This document shows positions 8,521 to 17,310 of a stretch of 64,000 nt of DNA, piece after piece. The stretch is from JAZQHR01 sp045540815. Its GTDB lineage: Bacteria > Bacillota > Clostridia > UMGS1810. A program made the translations under genes and the position numbers. Location of the stretch: positions 49,169-113,168 of the forward strand of contig JAZQHY010000040.1 of the NCBI GenBank assembly GCA_045540815.1. The letters run 5' to 3'. The notes under the pieces were generated by a model. The model saw nothing but the letters and a program-made list of their open reading frames with translations. It was not told the DNA's origin and searched no databases. How positions within the stretch are numbered: position 1 is the stretch's first letter; every line of letters starts with the position of its first letter.

Positions 8521-8557
8521 CAAAAGAAAATTATAAAAATATTTTGTTATACAGCAA

Positions 8558-9142
8558 TCACCTTTCTATTATTACCGGTTGAATTTGCTTTTTTTCAAGA
8601 GCCATTTCAAGCGTAGGGAGTATCATAGTCATATCCGCGACAAGCGATGTCGGCTTTCCGCACGGGTCATCCTGACCAAACGGAACAAAAAATACGTTTT
8701 TGGCATTTATAAGCATCCCCCAGTTTTTGGCGCAAGCTCCAAGTCCGTCGTTGGTTGATATGGCAATTATAAGCGGATTATCATTTCGAAGATTTGCTTT
8801 TGCCGCCATGGTTACACACGTGTCGGTTATCGCGTTTGCTATCTTTGATACCGTGTTTCCTGTGCAAGGTGCTATGATAAGCGCATCAAGCAAATTTTTT
8901 GGTCCTATAGGCTCTGCGGTTTTGATGCTTGTTATTATATCCGAGCCTGTAATGTCCTTTACCTGTGATATAAAATCTTCTGCCTTTCCAAAACGTGTGT
9001 CGGTGGAAAAACTCATTTCAGACATAATGGGCAAAACTCTAGCACCCGTTTCGGCAAGCTTTTTGATTTCAGGCAAAACCTTTGAAAATGTACAGAATGA
9101 CCCCGTAAGAGCAAAACCAATTGTATATTTTGATAAATCCAT
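8558..9142 (-). CDS. dpaB: Dipicolinate synthase subunit B
   Basis: A 194-residue flavoprotein-like subunit of dipicolinic acid synthase (SpoVFB). It has the nucleotide-binding N-terminus 'IGFALTGSFCTF' and the 'IAPCTGNTVSKIANAITDTCV' region typical of the flavin-dependent decarboxylase fold. With DpaA it makes dipicolinate from dihydrodipicolinate in the mother cell, for loading into the spore core. It starts two bases after dpaA stops. Confidence 0.95.
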   Translation of the reverse strand: MDLSKYTIGFALTGSFCTFSKVLPEIKKLAETGARVLPIMSEMSFSTDTRFGKAEDFISQVKDITGSDIITSIKTAEPIGPKNLLDALIIAPCTGNTVSKIANAITDTCVTMAAKANLRNDNPLIIAISTNDGLGACAKNWGMLINAKNVFFVPFGQDDPCGKPTSLVADMTMILPTLEMALEKKQIQPVIIER

Positions 9143-9144
9143 AG

Positions 9145-10017
9145 TTACACCCCCAGTTCGGATAAAATATTTTCAATAGTAACCTTAATCATATCTCCTG
9201 CAGTTTTTGGTGCTACCTTTCCAGGAAGAGAAAGCGCAGTTATCACCTTTATTCCCAGTATTTCTGCCATCTTTGTGTTTACGCCTCCGGGTGCTGATGC
9301 CAGGTCGATAATAAGCGAGTCTTTGCCTATCTTCGATAGTAAATCATACGATAATATCTCATACGGAATGGTGTTGAATATGATATCTTTACCTTTCACG
9401 GCATCTTTAAGCTCATCTAACCTGACCGCGTTGTAGCCGTACGCCTTTATCCAGGCTAAATCTGCGTATTTTCTCGCCTCCGCAAAAACTTCCGCTCCAA
9501 GCGATGCAAGCATATGCGAAAGTATTTTTCCTATCCTGCCAAATCCAAGCACCAGACATTTTGACGAGTGGAGAGTTATAGGCATCTCACGCATTGCAAT
9601 CTCTATCGCACCTTCGGCAGTTGGGATGGAGTTTAATACAGTCAGCTCCTCGCGTGTGAAATAGTCTATAATCTGAATGCTGTATACACTGCCAAGCTTA
9701 AAAATGTTTTCAGGTATCCTGCCTCCAATTAGTATTTGCTTAGGTGTCATACACTTAAACACCTCGTAGAAATATATATCGCCGTCATATAGCGGTGTAT
9801 TAACCGTGACATTGTCGGTAGTTATAGGAAGTCCTGTTATGATTATGTCGGCGTTTTTAATGCCGTCATAAAGGTTTTCAGGCTTTTTTATTCGTGGATT
9901 AAATGAAATGTCAGCATTAAACCCGAAAGCCGATACATCAAACCCAGAGGCAGAAAAGCTGTCTGCCATCTTCACTATTCGCATATCTCCGCCCAGCACC
10001 AAAAGTTTCTTTTCCAT
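9145..10017 (-). CDS. dpaA: Dipicolinate synthase subunit A
   Basis: A 290-residue SpoVFA homologue. The N-terminal third carries the dipicolinate-synthase domain; the C-terminal half is a Rossmann dehydrogenase fold with the glycine motif 'LGFGRIGKILS' near residue 158. The ATG follows a GGGGGC ribosome site. The gene is divergent from spoIVA, and the shared 126-base spacer carries mother-cell-type promoter motifs in both directions. Confidence 0.95.
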   Translation of the reverse strand: MEKKLLVLGGDMRIVKMADSFSASGFDVSAFGFNADISFNPRIKKPENLYDGIKNADIIITGLPITTDNVTVNTPLYDGDIYFYEVFKCMTPKQILIGGRIPENIFKLGSVYSIQIIDYFTREELTVLNSIPTAEGAIEIAMREMPITLHSSKCLVLGFGRIGKILSHMLASLGAEVFAEARKYADLAWIKAYGYNAVRLDELKDAVKGKDIIFNTIPYEILSYDLLSKIGKDSLIIDLASAPGGVNTKMAEILGIKVITALSLPGKVAPKTAGDMIKVTIENILSELGV

Positions 10018-10046
10018 GCGCGAATGCCCCCTTACTTTTAATAATT

Positions 10047-10055
10047 TATATTATG
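10047..10055 (-). promoter_or_regulatory. Possible sigma-K-type -10 for dpaAB
   Basis: Minus strand CATAATATA matches the sigma-K -10 pattern CATAnnnTA, with an AC dinucleotide 15 bases upstream (consensus spacing 16). In Bacillus subtilis this operon is sigma-K dependent. The match is short. Confidence 0.4.
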
Positions 10056-10082
10056 AAAAAATAAAGCATAGTGTGAATTTTG

Positions 10083-10110
10083 TCATAAGAAAATCGGGCG
10101 CTACATATAT
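10083..10110 (+). promoter_or_regulatory. Possible sigma-E-type promoter for spoIVA
   Basis: TCATAA at 10083-10088, 14-base spacer, CATATATA at 10103-10110. Spacing and both boxes resemble sigma-E promoters, the mother-cell factor known to drive spoIVA in Bacillus. Confidence 0.45.
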
Positions 10111-10143
10111 ATGTACAAACATAAATTTGCAGGGGGTTATTTT

Positions 10144-11613
10144 ATGGATATATATAAGGATATTGCCACCAGAACAAACGGCGATATATACATAGGAGTA
10201 GTAGGCCCTGTCAGAACAGGAAAATCAACCTTTATAAAAAGGTTTATGGATTCGATGGTTATTCCGAGTATTGACAATGCCTACGTGCGCGAACGCGCCA
10301 GAGATGAGCTTCCGCAGAGCGCGGGCGGAAGAACTATTATGACTACAGAGCCAAAATTCATACCCAACGAGGCTGTGGAGATAAGTCTGTCGGACAATGC
10401 AAATCTAAGAGTGAGAATGATAGACTGCGTCGGATACGTGGTGGATTCTGCACTTGGACATATTGAGGAAGAAGCTCCCCGAATGGTAAAAACACCTTGG
10501 TACGACGAGGAAATTCCGTTTGAAAAGGCGGCAGAGATTGGAACAAAAAAGGTTATAAACGAGCATTCCACTATAGGTATAGTGGTTACCACCGATGGCT
10601 CGGTAACAGAAATTCCGCGCGAGGATTATATCGAGGCGGAAAGCAGGGTTATATCGGAGCTTAAGGAAATAAACAAGCCTTTTATCGTACTTTTAAACAG
10701 CGTAAATCCAAACAGCGAAAAGACCCAAATGGTCAAGGAGAGCATAGAGGAAATGCACGACGTACCTGTTCTTCCTGTAAACTGCGCTGAACTCGAAAGA
10801 GAAGATATAATGAAAATAATCGAGTTTATCCTGTTTGAGTTTCCGCTTAAAGAAATCGGCATAAATATTCCTAAATGGATTGAAAAACTAAATATTTCAC
10901 ATTGGCTCAAAAAAGGCTTTTATGATAAAGCGCTTGAGTCTATCGGAAATGTTAGAAAAATAAGCGACTCAAAGAAGGTGTTGAACTCTCTCGAAGAGTA
11001 TGAATATACAAAAACCGCAAGCGTTTCAAATATAAACCTTGGCGAGGGCACACTTGTAGTTGACATAACAACAGATGATGAGCTTTTCTATAAAATACTC
11101 GGTGAAACGTCAGGCTTTGAGATAAACGGACAGGATTCGCTGATTTCACTTATGCAGGAGCTTTCACAGGTTAAAAAGGAATATGATAAGGTAGCGTATG
11201 CACTAAAAGAAGTAAATGAGTTTGGATATGGTATCGTTTCGCCAGGCATAGAGGATTTAAGTTTAGAGGAGCCTGAAATAGTAAAACAGGGCGGTCAGTT
11301 TGGCGTACGACTTCGTGCATCTGCGCCTTCTATCCATATGATACGCGCAGATATCGAAACGGAGGTAAGCCCAATCGTCGGTACAGAGAAACAGTCGGAG
11401 GATTTGGTGCATTATCTTCTAAATGAATTTGACGAGTCGCCTGAAAAGATATGGGAGTCAAATATCTTTGGTAAATCACTTCACGCACTTGTAAACGAAG
11501 GTCTTCACAATAAGCTTTCCAGAATGCCTGAGGACGCACAGTTTAAGCTTCAGGAAACACTACAAAAAATTATCAATGAAGGCTCAGGCGGACTTATTTG
11601 TATAATACTTTAA
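10144..11613 (+). CDS. spoIVA: Stage IV sporulation protein A (coat base-layer ATPase)
   Basis: 489 residues from ATG 10144, close to the 492 of the Bacillus protein; GCAGGGGG precedes it, so the longer reading from 10111 is rejected. Walker A GPVRTGKST is at residues 21-29 in a TRAFAC-type ATPase domain, followed by the middle domain and the conserved C-terminal domain ending GGLICIIL. SpoIVA polymerises by ATP hydrolysis on the outer forespore membrane and is the platform for coat assembly. It stands alone between its own promoter and terminator. Confidence 0.97.
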   Translation: MDIYKDIATRTNGDIYIGVVGPVRTGKSTFIKRFMDSMVIPSIDNAYVRERARDELPQSAGGRTIMTTEPKFIPNEAVEISLSDNANLRVRMIDCVGYVVDSALGHIEEEAPRMVKTPWYDEEIPFEKAAEIGTKKVINEHSTIGIVVTTDGSVTEIPREDYIEAESRVISELKEINKPFIVLLNSVNPNSEKTQMVKESIEEMHDVPVLPVNCAELEREDIMKIIEFILFEFPLKEIGINIPKWIEKLNISHWLKKGFYDKALESIGNVRKISDSKKVLNSLEEYEYTKTASVSNINLGEGTLVVDITTDDELFYKILGETSGFEINGQDSLISLMQELSQVKKEYDKVAYALKEVNEFGYGIVSPGIEDLSLEEPEIVKQGGQFGVRLRASAPSIHMIRADIETEVSPIVGTEKQSEDLVHYLLNEFDESPEKIWESNIFGKSLHALVNEGLHNKLSRMPEDAQFKLQETLQKIINEGSGGLICIIL

Positions 11614-11618
11614 TAAAT

Positions 11619-11659
11619 AAAATGTATCTTTAAACGTATTTATTTAAAGATACATTTTT
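11619..11659 (+). terminator. Rho-independent terminator after spoIVA
   Basis: Long AT-rich stem AAATGTATCTTTAAA / TTTAAAGATACATTT followed by T runs. Confidence 0.8.
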
Positions 11660-11727
11660 AATTTTTTACAAATAAATGTCACCTGCATCTTAGAGAACGG
11701 ATCTCCGTTTCCTTCCGCTCATCGCAT

Positions 11728-11756
11728 TTGACATTTTTCCTTCAAAATGGTATACT
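11728..11756 (+). promoter_or_regulatory. Sigma-A promoter for recR
   Basis: TTGACA 11728-11733, 17-base spacer, TATACT 11751-11756. A small AACGGA/TCCGTT hairpin (11696-11709) lies just upstream. Confidence 0.8.
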
Positions 11757-11784
11757 ATTTTAGATAAATTTACGAGGTGTTAAT

Positions 11785-12381
11785 ATGCTTTATACAGCTT
11801 CTTTATCAAAGTTAATAGACGTTTTTAATAAGATGCCGGGGATAGGTCATAAATCCGCGGTGCGTCTTGCGTTTTATATTTTGTCGCTTACAAAAGAGGA
11901 AACAGCTGATATCATTTCCACTATAGAGAAGGCGAAGGAAAGCATCACATATTGCGAAAAATGTTATAACCTTACAGAGTCAAACCCTTGTGAGATATGC
12001 GGGAATTCTAAACGCGACCAGTCAACCATTTGCGTAGTAGAAACGCCGAAGGACGTTATAGCACTTGAAAAAACGAGAGAGTATTTCGGGCTTTATCACG
12101 TGCTTCACGGCGTAATTTCGCCTATGGACAATATAGGTCCTGATATGCTAAAGATAAAAGAGCTTTTGGAGCGTATTGCAAACGAGGATATAAAAGAGGT
12201 TATCATCGCCTGCAATCCAAGTGTGGAGGGCGAGGCTACAGCTATGTATCTCTCAAAGCTTATAAAGCCGTTTGGCGTGAAAGTTTCACGAATAGCGTTT
12301 GGTCTTCCTATTGGCGGTGACCTTGAGTATGCCGACCAGGTTACACTTACAAAAGCTATCGAGGGCAGACGAGAATTGTAA
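11785..12381 (+). CDS. recR: Recombination mediator RecR
   Basis: A 198-residue protein of normal length. It has a helix-hairpin-helix 'KMPGIGHKSAVRLAF' (about 13-27), a four-cysteine zinc finger (CEKC...CEIC, about 54-69) and a Toprim domain (VVETPKDVIALE...). It loads RecA in gap repair with RecF/RecO. Its usual dnaX-ybaB partners are not upstream; it has its own promoter instead. Confidence 0.96.
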   Translation: MLYTASLSKLIDVFNKMPGIGHKSAVRLAFYILSLTKEETADIISTIEKAKESITYCEKCYNLTESNPCEICGNSKRDQSTICVVETPKDVIALEKTREYFGLYHVLHGVISPMDNIGPDMLKIKELLERIANEDIKEVIIACNPSVEGEATAMYLSKLIKPFGVKVSRIAFGLPIGGDLEYADQVTLTKAIEGRREL

Positions 12382-12456
12382 ATAGAATTTATTAACATAT
12401 TCTTTGCAAAATGCCATATAATTATCGCATAAGATATATTAAGATGAGGTGATTTT

Positions 12457-13116
12457 GTGGCACACATTGCAACTGTAATTCTTTCCAATTTTAAAGGGAA
12501 ACTGTTTAAAAAAATTGACTATTCATATTCGGATATCTCTGGCACAGAAATATTGAATATTAAAATAAAATCCCAAAAATGCAAAAAGAAGCTTTTAAAA
12601 ATGCTCTCAAAAAACGGGATAAAATACATTGTGTCACGAGATTGCGATGGTATTGCAAACACTGACGGGCAAGCGTTACTTAAAAGCATTTATCCCATTA
12701 TCGTGAAACGTTTTGCAAAGACATATAAAAAGTCGGACAGCGTACTTGTATGTGCAGATAGATTAGATAGCATAGCAAAAGAAACTATTTTAATGCTGTG
12801 CGACCATTTTAAATACATAAGTGTAGCTACTTCGGATTATAATAAGGATAAATTTTTTGACGAGGTGTTTTCGGAAAAAGGTGTTACCATTCTTCCGCCT
12901 TCGGAAAATGTAAACGAGCCTGTGCTTTATATATCGGGAAATAAACCAAAAAGGAAAAACATCTTTGATATGTCGAGCGGAAAAAACATAAAAATATATA
13001 CGCCCGACAAAAAAGTAATTTCGCCTGCGCTTTGTGAGGCAGTTATAAAAGCTAAAAACGGCGAAAATTGCGATTTGAAAACCGAGTTTTTAAGTCTTAA
13101 ATTTAAAGTTATTTGA
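12457..13116 (+). CDS. Unknown protein, 219 residues
   Basis: GTG start with GAGGTGAT seven bases before it. Soluble, strongly basic (Lys-rich), no signal peptide or membrane segment. The middle (about 95-135) alternates predicted strand and helix ('SVLVCADRLDSIAKETILMLCDHFKYISVATS') in a Rossmann-like rhythm, then 'GVTILPPSENV'. A possible -10 TATAAT is at 12417-12422. The stop codon lies inside the -35 of the greA promoter. I do not recognise the family; its position after recR gives no firm hint. Confidence 0.7.
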   Translation: MAHIATVILSNFKGKLFKKIDYSYSDISGTEILNIKIKSQKCKKKLLKMLSKNGIKYIVSRDCDGIANTDGQALLKSIYPIIVKRFAKTYKKSDSVLVCADRLDSIAKETILMLCDHFKYISVATSDYNKDKFFDEVFSEKGVTILPPSENVNEPVLYISGNKPKRKNIFDMSSGKNIKIYTPDKKVISPALCEAVIKAKNGENCDLKTEFLSLKFKVI

Positions 13117-13141
13117 CAACTTGCGTTTGTTTGATTATAAT
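13113..13141 (+). promoter_or_regulatory. Consensus sigma-A promoter for greA-lysS
   Basis: TTGACA 13113-13118, 17-base spacer, TATAAT 13136-13141: a perfect consensus. The -35 includes the stop codon of the preceding gene. Confidence 0.9.
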
Positions 13142-13176
13142 ATGAATATTAAAGTTAATGAGGAGAGTTTTTAGTA

Positions 13177-13659
13177 ATGGTAAAAAACACAAAAAAAGTT
13201 GTTTTGACTCCTGCGGGTCTAAAAAAGCTGGAGGACGAACTTGAATATTTAAAAGTTGAAAAACGAAAAGAAATTGCTGAGAAAATAAAAATTGCAAGAG
13301 GTTTTGGCGACCTTTCGGAAAACGCAGAATATGTAGCTGCGAAGGAAGAACAGGGCAATATGGAAATCCGTATCGCCGAGATAAAGAAAATTCTTGAAAA
13401 TGCCGAAATTATTGACGATAGCGAGATTTCAACCGATACTGTAAGCATTGGCGCTAAGGTTAAGGTTTTAGACGTTGAGTTTGAAGAGGAAGAGGAATAT
13501 TATATCGTAGGCTCAACAGAGGCAGACCCTAGCCAGAATAAGATTTCTGACGAATCACCTGTAGGCAAAGCGCTTATCGGCAGAAAAATCGGCGAAACAA
13601 TTGACGTAGAGATACCATCAGGTACTATTTCGTTTAAAATACTTGAAATCACAAAATAG
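13177..13659 (+). CDS. greA: Transcription elongation factor GreA
   Basis: 160 residues, the standard length. The N-terminal coiled coil carries 'LEDELEYLKVEKRKEIAEKIK' type heptads and the tip motif GDLSENAEY (about 44-52) that enters the RNA polymerase secondary channel; the C-terminal FKBP-like domain ends 'SPVGKALIGRKIGE...'. It rescues backtracked polymerase. It forms an operon with lysS, 14 bases downstream. Confidence 0.97.
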   Translation: MVKNTKKVVLTPAGLKKLEDELEYLKVEKRKEIAEKIKIARGFGDLSENAEYVAAKEEQGNMEIRIAEIKKILENAEIIDDSEISTDTVSIGAKVKVLDVEFEEEEEYYIVGSTEADPSQNKISDESPVGKALIGRKIGETIDVEIPSGTISFKILEITK

Positions 13660-13673
13660 GAGGACACATACTA

Positions 13674-15239
13674 ATGAGCGAGCAGAACACAAATCAGGCA
13701 CCAGAGCTTGAGCTTAGCGAAATACTTCAGATAAGAAGAGATAAGTTAAAAGAGCTTCAAAACGACGGCAGAGACCCGTTTGAAATAACAAAATACGACA
13801 GAACTCACACTTCGGGCGATATTAAAAACGATTACACCGAAGAGGAAAGAGAAATCACTAAAAGAGGCAGTGACGTTCCTGAAAAAATCATTGCAAAAAT
13901 CTCAAAGCTTGACGGACAGAAGGTGTCTGTAGCAGGACGTATTATGTCTAAACGTGGTATGGGTAAGGTAGGCTTTGTGCATATAGCAGACCTTGACGGA
14001 CAGATTCAGCTATTTGTTAAGAAGGATATCTTCGGCGAAGAAGAGTACAACCGTTTTAAAAAGCTTGACATCGGTGATATCATAGGCGCTGAAGGTGAGG
14101 TATTCTCTACACAGACAGGCGAAATCTCTATCAGAGCAGAGAAGATTACACTTCTTTCAAAGTCACTTCTTCCTCTTCCAGAGAAATTCCACGGCCTTGT
14201 CGATACTGACTTAAGATATCGTCAGAGATACGTTGACCTTATTATGAACGATGATGTTAAAAAGACATTTATCACCAGAAGTAAGATTATAAGAGCGATA
14301 AGAACATACCTTGATAACGAAGGATTTTTAGAGGTGGAAACACCAATACTTAATACAATCGCAGGCGGTGCGTCTGCAAGACCATTTATCACACACCACA
14401 ATACGCTTGATATTGATATGTATCTTCGTATAGCTACTGAGCTACACTTAAAACGTCTTATCGTAGGCGGTATGGAAAAGGTGTATGAAATCGGCAGACA
14501 GTTTAGAAACGAGGGTATGGACATTAAGCATAACCCAGAGTTTACATCTATCGAGATATACGAGGCATTTACCGATTACGAAGGTATGATGGATTTAACT
14601 GAAAATCTTATTAGATACGCAGCGAAAGAGGCATGCGGTACTGAAAAGATTATGTATCAGGGCGTTGAAATCGACCTTTCACACTTTGACAGAATGACTA
14701 TGATTGACTCTGTTAAGAAATATTCGGGCGTTGACTTTAACGAGATTAAATCAGACGCCGAAGCACAGGCGATTGCTAAGGAAAAAGGCCTTGAAGTTGA
14801 CCCTGTTAAAGCTACAAGAGGCGATATCATCGCACTATTCTTTGATGAGTACGTAGAGGACAAACTTGTTCAGCCTACATTTATCACCGATTACCCTGTT
14901 GAAATCTCTCCTCTTGCAAAGAGAAAACCAGGTCAGCCTGAACTTACAGAGAGATTTGAAGTATTTATCACAGGCAGAGAGTTTGGTAACGCATTCTCAG
15001 AATTAAACGACCCTATCGACCAGAAGGAACGCTTTATGGCACAGGTTGCACTTAGAGAAGCAGGCGACGACGAGGCAAATATGATGGACGACGACTTCAT
15101 CACAGCCCTTGAATACGCTATGCCTCCAACAGGCGGTCTTGGCATAGGCATCGACAGACTTGTAATGCTTCTTACAGACTCATACTCTATAAGAGACGTG
15201 CTACTATTCCCAACAATGAAGCCAAGGGAAACAAACTAA
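13674..15239 (+). CDS. lysS: Lysyl-tRNA synthetase, class II
   Basis: 521 residues. An OB-fold anticodon-binding domain (about 75-180: 'VAGRIMSKRGMGKVGFVHIAD') precedes the class II core with motif 2 'FRNEGMDIKHNPEFT' (about 279-293) and motif 3 'GLGIGIDRLVML' (about 489-500). No T-box leader is present; transcription comes from the greA promoter. The only lysine-tRNA synthetase in the window. Confidence 0.98.
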   Translation: MSEQNTNQAPELELSEILQIRRDKLKELQNDGRDPFEITKYDRTHTSGDIKNDYTEEEREITKRGSDVPEKIIAKISKLDGQKVSVAGRIMSKRGMGKVGFVHIADLDGQIQLFVKKDIFGEEEYNRFKKLDIGDIIGAEGEVFSTQTGEISIRAEKITLLSKSLLPLPEKFHGLVDTDLRYRQRYVDLIMNDDVKKTFITRSKIIRAIRTYLDNEGFLEVETPILNTIAGGASARPFITHHNTLDIDMYLRIATELHLKRLIVGGMEKVYEIGRQFRNEGMDIKHNPEFTSIEIYEAFTDYEGMMDLTENLIRYAAKEACGTEKIMYQGVEIDLSHFDRMTMIDSVKKYSGVDFNEIKSDAEAQAIAKEKGLEVDPVKATRGDIIALFFDEYVEDKLVQPTFITDYPVEISPLAKRKPGQPELTERFEVFITGREFGNAFSELNDPIDQKERFMAQVALREAGDDEANMMDDDFITALEYAMPPTGGLGIGIDRLVMLLTDSYSIRDVLLFPTMKPRETN

Positions 15240-15248
15240 TTGAATTTA

Positions 15249-15291
15249 AAAAACTGCTATGGGGCAATATCCTTATAGCAGTTTTATTTTT
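15249..15291 (+). terminator. Terminator after lysS
   Basis: Stem AAACTGCTAT / ATAGCAGTTT with a 14-base loop, followed by TTATTTTTG. Confidence 0.8.
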
Positions 15292-15332
15292 GTCTAAATA
15301 GTTAACCACGTGTTAACTTATTGTTAATTTCA

Positions 15333-15361
15333 TTGACTGAAAAGGCGTTTTGTGTTAAAAT
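15333..15361 (+). promoter_or_regulatory. Sigma-A promoter
   Basis: TTGACT 15333-15338, 17-base spacer, TAAAAT 15356-15361; serves the membrane protein at 15397 and probably the sigma factor behind it. Confidence 0.65.
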
Positions 15362-15396
15362 TACCTTACCATATTTAACAAAGAGGGTTAGCATAA

Positions 15397-16020
15397 ATGG
15401 ATTTCAAAAGCAAAATGTCAAATTTCTTTTATTATCATAAAGTTCATATAGCGGTATTTATATTTGCGATTATTTGCGCAGGTTTAACATTTAGACAGTG
15501 CTCAAGTATAGAGCCTGCAGATATATCCATTGTATACGCGTGTTCGGAAACAGCAGGAAACGAAACTGCAGATTTTTTGGAAACGGCTATTGAGGGAACA
15601 GGAATTATTCCTGATATAGACCAAAACGGAGTTGTTACCGCATCAGTGTTTGCACTGTATACCCCCGACCACGTTCAAGGCGGTCAGGACGTAAACGCGT
15701 ACAACAAGATATTTATAGAGATGATAGAGGGCGAAAATTCACTTTTCCTTATTGATAAAAGATTTATCATAGAAGAAACATACGGGGCACTTTTACCTAT
15801 AGATGACATTGCTGACGGGATAAGTGAAGATAAGCTTTTAAAAAATACCGAAGGTCAGGTTATAGGTATAGATGTGTCTGGCTCGCGTCTTTTTAAAGAT
15901 GCGAAAGTGCCGTCAAAAGGCTTGTATGTGGCATTGTCAAGCGTAGTTTTAAGTGATGCAAATTCACCTGAGTACAAATGCGCTTATGAGCTTGCAGAGT
16001 ATATTGTAACTAATAAATAA
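15397..16020 (+). CDS. Membrane-anchored extracytoplasmic protein of unknown function
   Basis: 207 residues. A short cytoplasmic head with 'YYHKVH' is followed by one membrane segment (about 17-33) and a 170-residue outer domain. The cysteine after the segment sits in FRQCSS, not a good lipobox. The outer domain ('ADISIVYACSETAGN...') resembles in outline the small anchored proteins seen in many Clostridia, some with a periplasmic-binding-protein rhythm. It precedes the sigma-factor gene by 28 bases, so it might sense or be controlled by it, but it does not look like an anti-sigma factor. Confidence 0.7.
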   Translation: MDFKSKMSNFFYYHKVHIAVFIFAIICAGLTFRQCSSIEPADISIVYACSETAGNETADFLETAIEGTGIIPDIDQNGVVTASVFALYTPDHVQGGQDVNAYNKIFIEMIEGENSLFLIDKRFIIEETYGALLPIDDIADGISEDKLLKNTEGQVIGIDVSGSRLFKDAKVPSKGLYVALSSVVLSDANSPEYKCAYELAEYIVTNK

Positions 16021-16048
16021 GATACCTTTTACATAAAGAGGTGGTTTT

Positions 16049-16798
16049 ATGGAAACAACAAAGGTAAATTTAAATATAGATGACCAGCTTTTTCGCAGGT
16101 ATAAGAATGGTAATGACCTAAAAGCGAGAGATGAGATAATAGAAAATTATCTTTATCTTGCAAAAATCATTACCAAAAGATATGTAGGAAAAGGCGTTGA
16201 TTACGATGACCTTTATCAGGTTGCGTGCGTGGGACTAATCAACGCGGTTGAGAGATACGATGTTGATAAAGGTGTGCGTTTCAGCACCTTTGCTACACCG
16301 ACTATCCTTGGTGAAATAAAGAGGTATTTTCGTGATAAAGGATGCCTTATAAAGCTTCCGCGAAAGATTTATGAGATATTCCAAAAAGCAAACCGAATAA
16401 GCCTTGCTCGTATGCAGTATGACGGCCACGTGCCTACCACCGACGAGCTTGCCACAGCGCTTGGCGTGTCGGAAAAAGACATACTTGAATCAATGGCGTT
16501 TGAAGATATAGCAAGTATCCAGTCGCTTGAAAAGACTATGTATGAAGGAAGCGACGTAAACCTTGGTCACCTAATCGGTGTAGAGGAAAACAATTTTCTT
16601 ATCATAGAAAATCAGGATTTTTTGTGTGACAGTATGAGAAGACTTTCGAGCGAAGAGAAAAAGCTTGTGGTCGAAAGGTTTTATAAAGAACGCACTCAAA
16701 AACAGGTTGCGGAGGAGTGGGATGTTTCGCAGATGTATATCTCAAGGCTTGAAAGAAAGGTTCTTCACAAGATACGCAGTATGTATTTTGATGAATAA
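16049..16798 (+). CDS. RNA polymerase sigma factor, SigB/SigF/SigG group
   Basis: 249 residues. Region 2 'RDEIIENYLYLAKIITKRYVGKGVDYDDLYQVACVGLINAVERYD' (about 29-75) and 'FSTFATPTILGEIKRYFRDK' are typical of group 3 sigma-70 proteins; region 3 and a region 4 helix-turn-helix ('TQKQVAEEWDVSQMYISRLER') follow. No RsbV/RsbW or SpoIIAA/AB partner is adjacent, so this is an orphan factor, perhaps general stress (SigB-like). Which promoters it reads cannot be told from here. Confidence 0.88.
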   Translation: METTKVNLNIDDQLFRRYKNGNDLKARDEIIENYLYLAKIITKRYVGKGVDYDDLYQVACVGLINAVERYDVDKGVRFSTFATPTILGEIKRYFRDKGCLIKLPRKIYEIFQKANRISLARMQYDGHVPTTDELATALGVSEKDILESMAFEDIASIQSLEKTMYEGSDVNLGHLIGVEENNFLIIENQDFLCDSMRRLSSEEKKLVVERFYKERTQKQVAEEWDVSQMYISRLERKVLHKIRSMYFDE

Positions 16799-16883
16799 AC
16801 ATAGTATAGATAACTTTAATGATTTTACGGGTTGTAAGAAAAAATTATTGTGCAATAATATTTCGGATTTTTTAAAATAATGT

Positions 16884-16912
16884 TTGACATATTAAAACCG
16901 TTGTGATATAAT
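16884..16912 (+). promoter_or_regulatory. Strong sigma-A promoter for rplU-prp-rpmA
   Basis: TTGACA 16884-16889, 17-base spacer, TATAAT 16907-16912 with an extended TG. Full consensus, as expected for ribosomal protein genes. Confidence 0.92.
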
Positions 16913-16918
16913 ACTACG

Positions 16919-16999
16919 GTAACCGCGTAAATGAGGTTTTTAAAATTCTTATAGAATACCTCTGATTTAGCGAGATTTGACAAAGGGAGGTGTACTTAA
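16919..16999 (+). promoter_or_regulatory. Candidate L21 leader
   Basis: An 80-base 5' leader with a GAGGT/ACCTC hairpin (16933-16962) lies between the promoter and the L21 ribosome site. Bacillota carry a known L21 leader RNA at exactly this place, thought to be bound by L21 for autoregulation. I see the position and one stem; the full consensus was not tested. Confidence 0.5.
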
Positions 17000-17308
17000 A
17001 TGTACGCAATTATTAAAACCGGCGGTAAGCAGTACAAAGTTTCAGAAGGCGATGTACTATTTATCGAAAAGTTAGCTGCAGCTGAAGGCGAAGCAGTTAA
17101 ATTTGAAGAGGTTTTAGCTGTTGGTGGAGATAAAACTGTTATCGGTACTCCAGTAGTTGACGGAGCTTCTGTAGATGCTAAAGTTCTTGAGAACGGCAAA
17201 GCTAAGAAGATAATTGTTTTCAAATATAAACCTAAAAAAGGTTATAAGAAGAAACAGGGTCACAGACAGCCATACACTAAAATCCAGATTGAAAAAATCA
17301 ATGCTTAA
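17000..17308 (+). CDS. rplU: Ribosomal protein L21
   Basis: 102 residues with the family start 'MYAIIKTGGKQYKV' and the C-terminal 'KPKKGYKKKQGHRQPYT' 23S-binding tail. First gene of the conserved rplU-prp-rpmA operon. Confidence 0.99.
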   Translation: MYAIIKTGGKQYKVSEGDVLFIEKLAAAEGEAVKFEEVLAVGGDKTVIGTPVVDGASVDAKVLENGKAKKIIVFKYKPKKGYKKKQGHRQPYTKIQIEKINA

Positions 17309-17310
17309 TT

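Noticed and set aside
8425..8616. 63-codon frame on the plus strand through the GC-rich element
   Set aside because: No ribosome site, low-complexity product made by hairpin sequence, and it runs antisense into dpaB.
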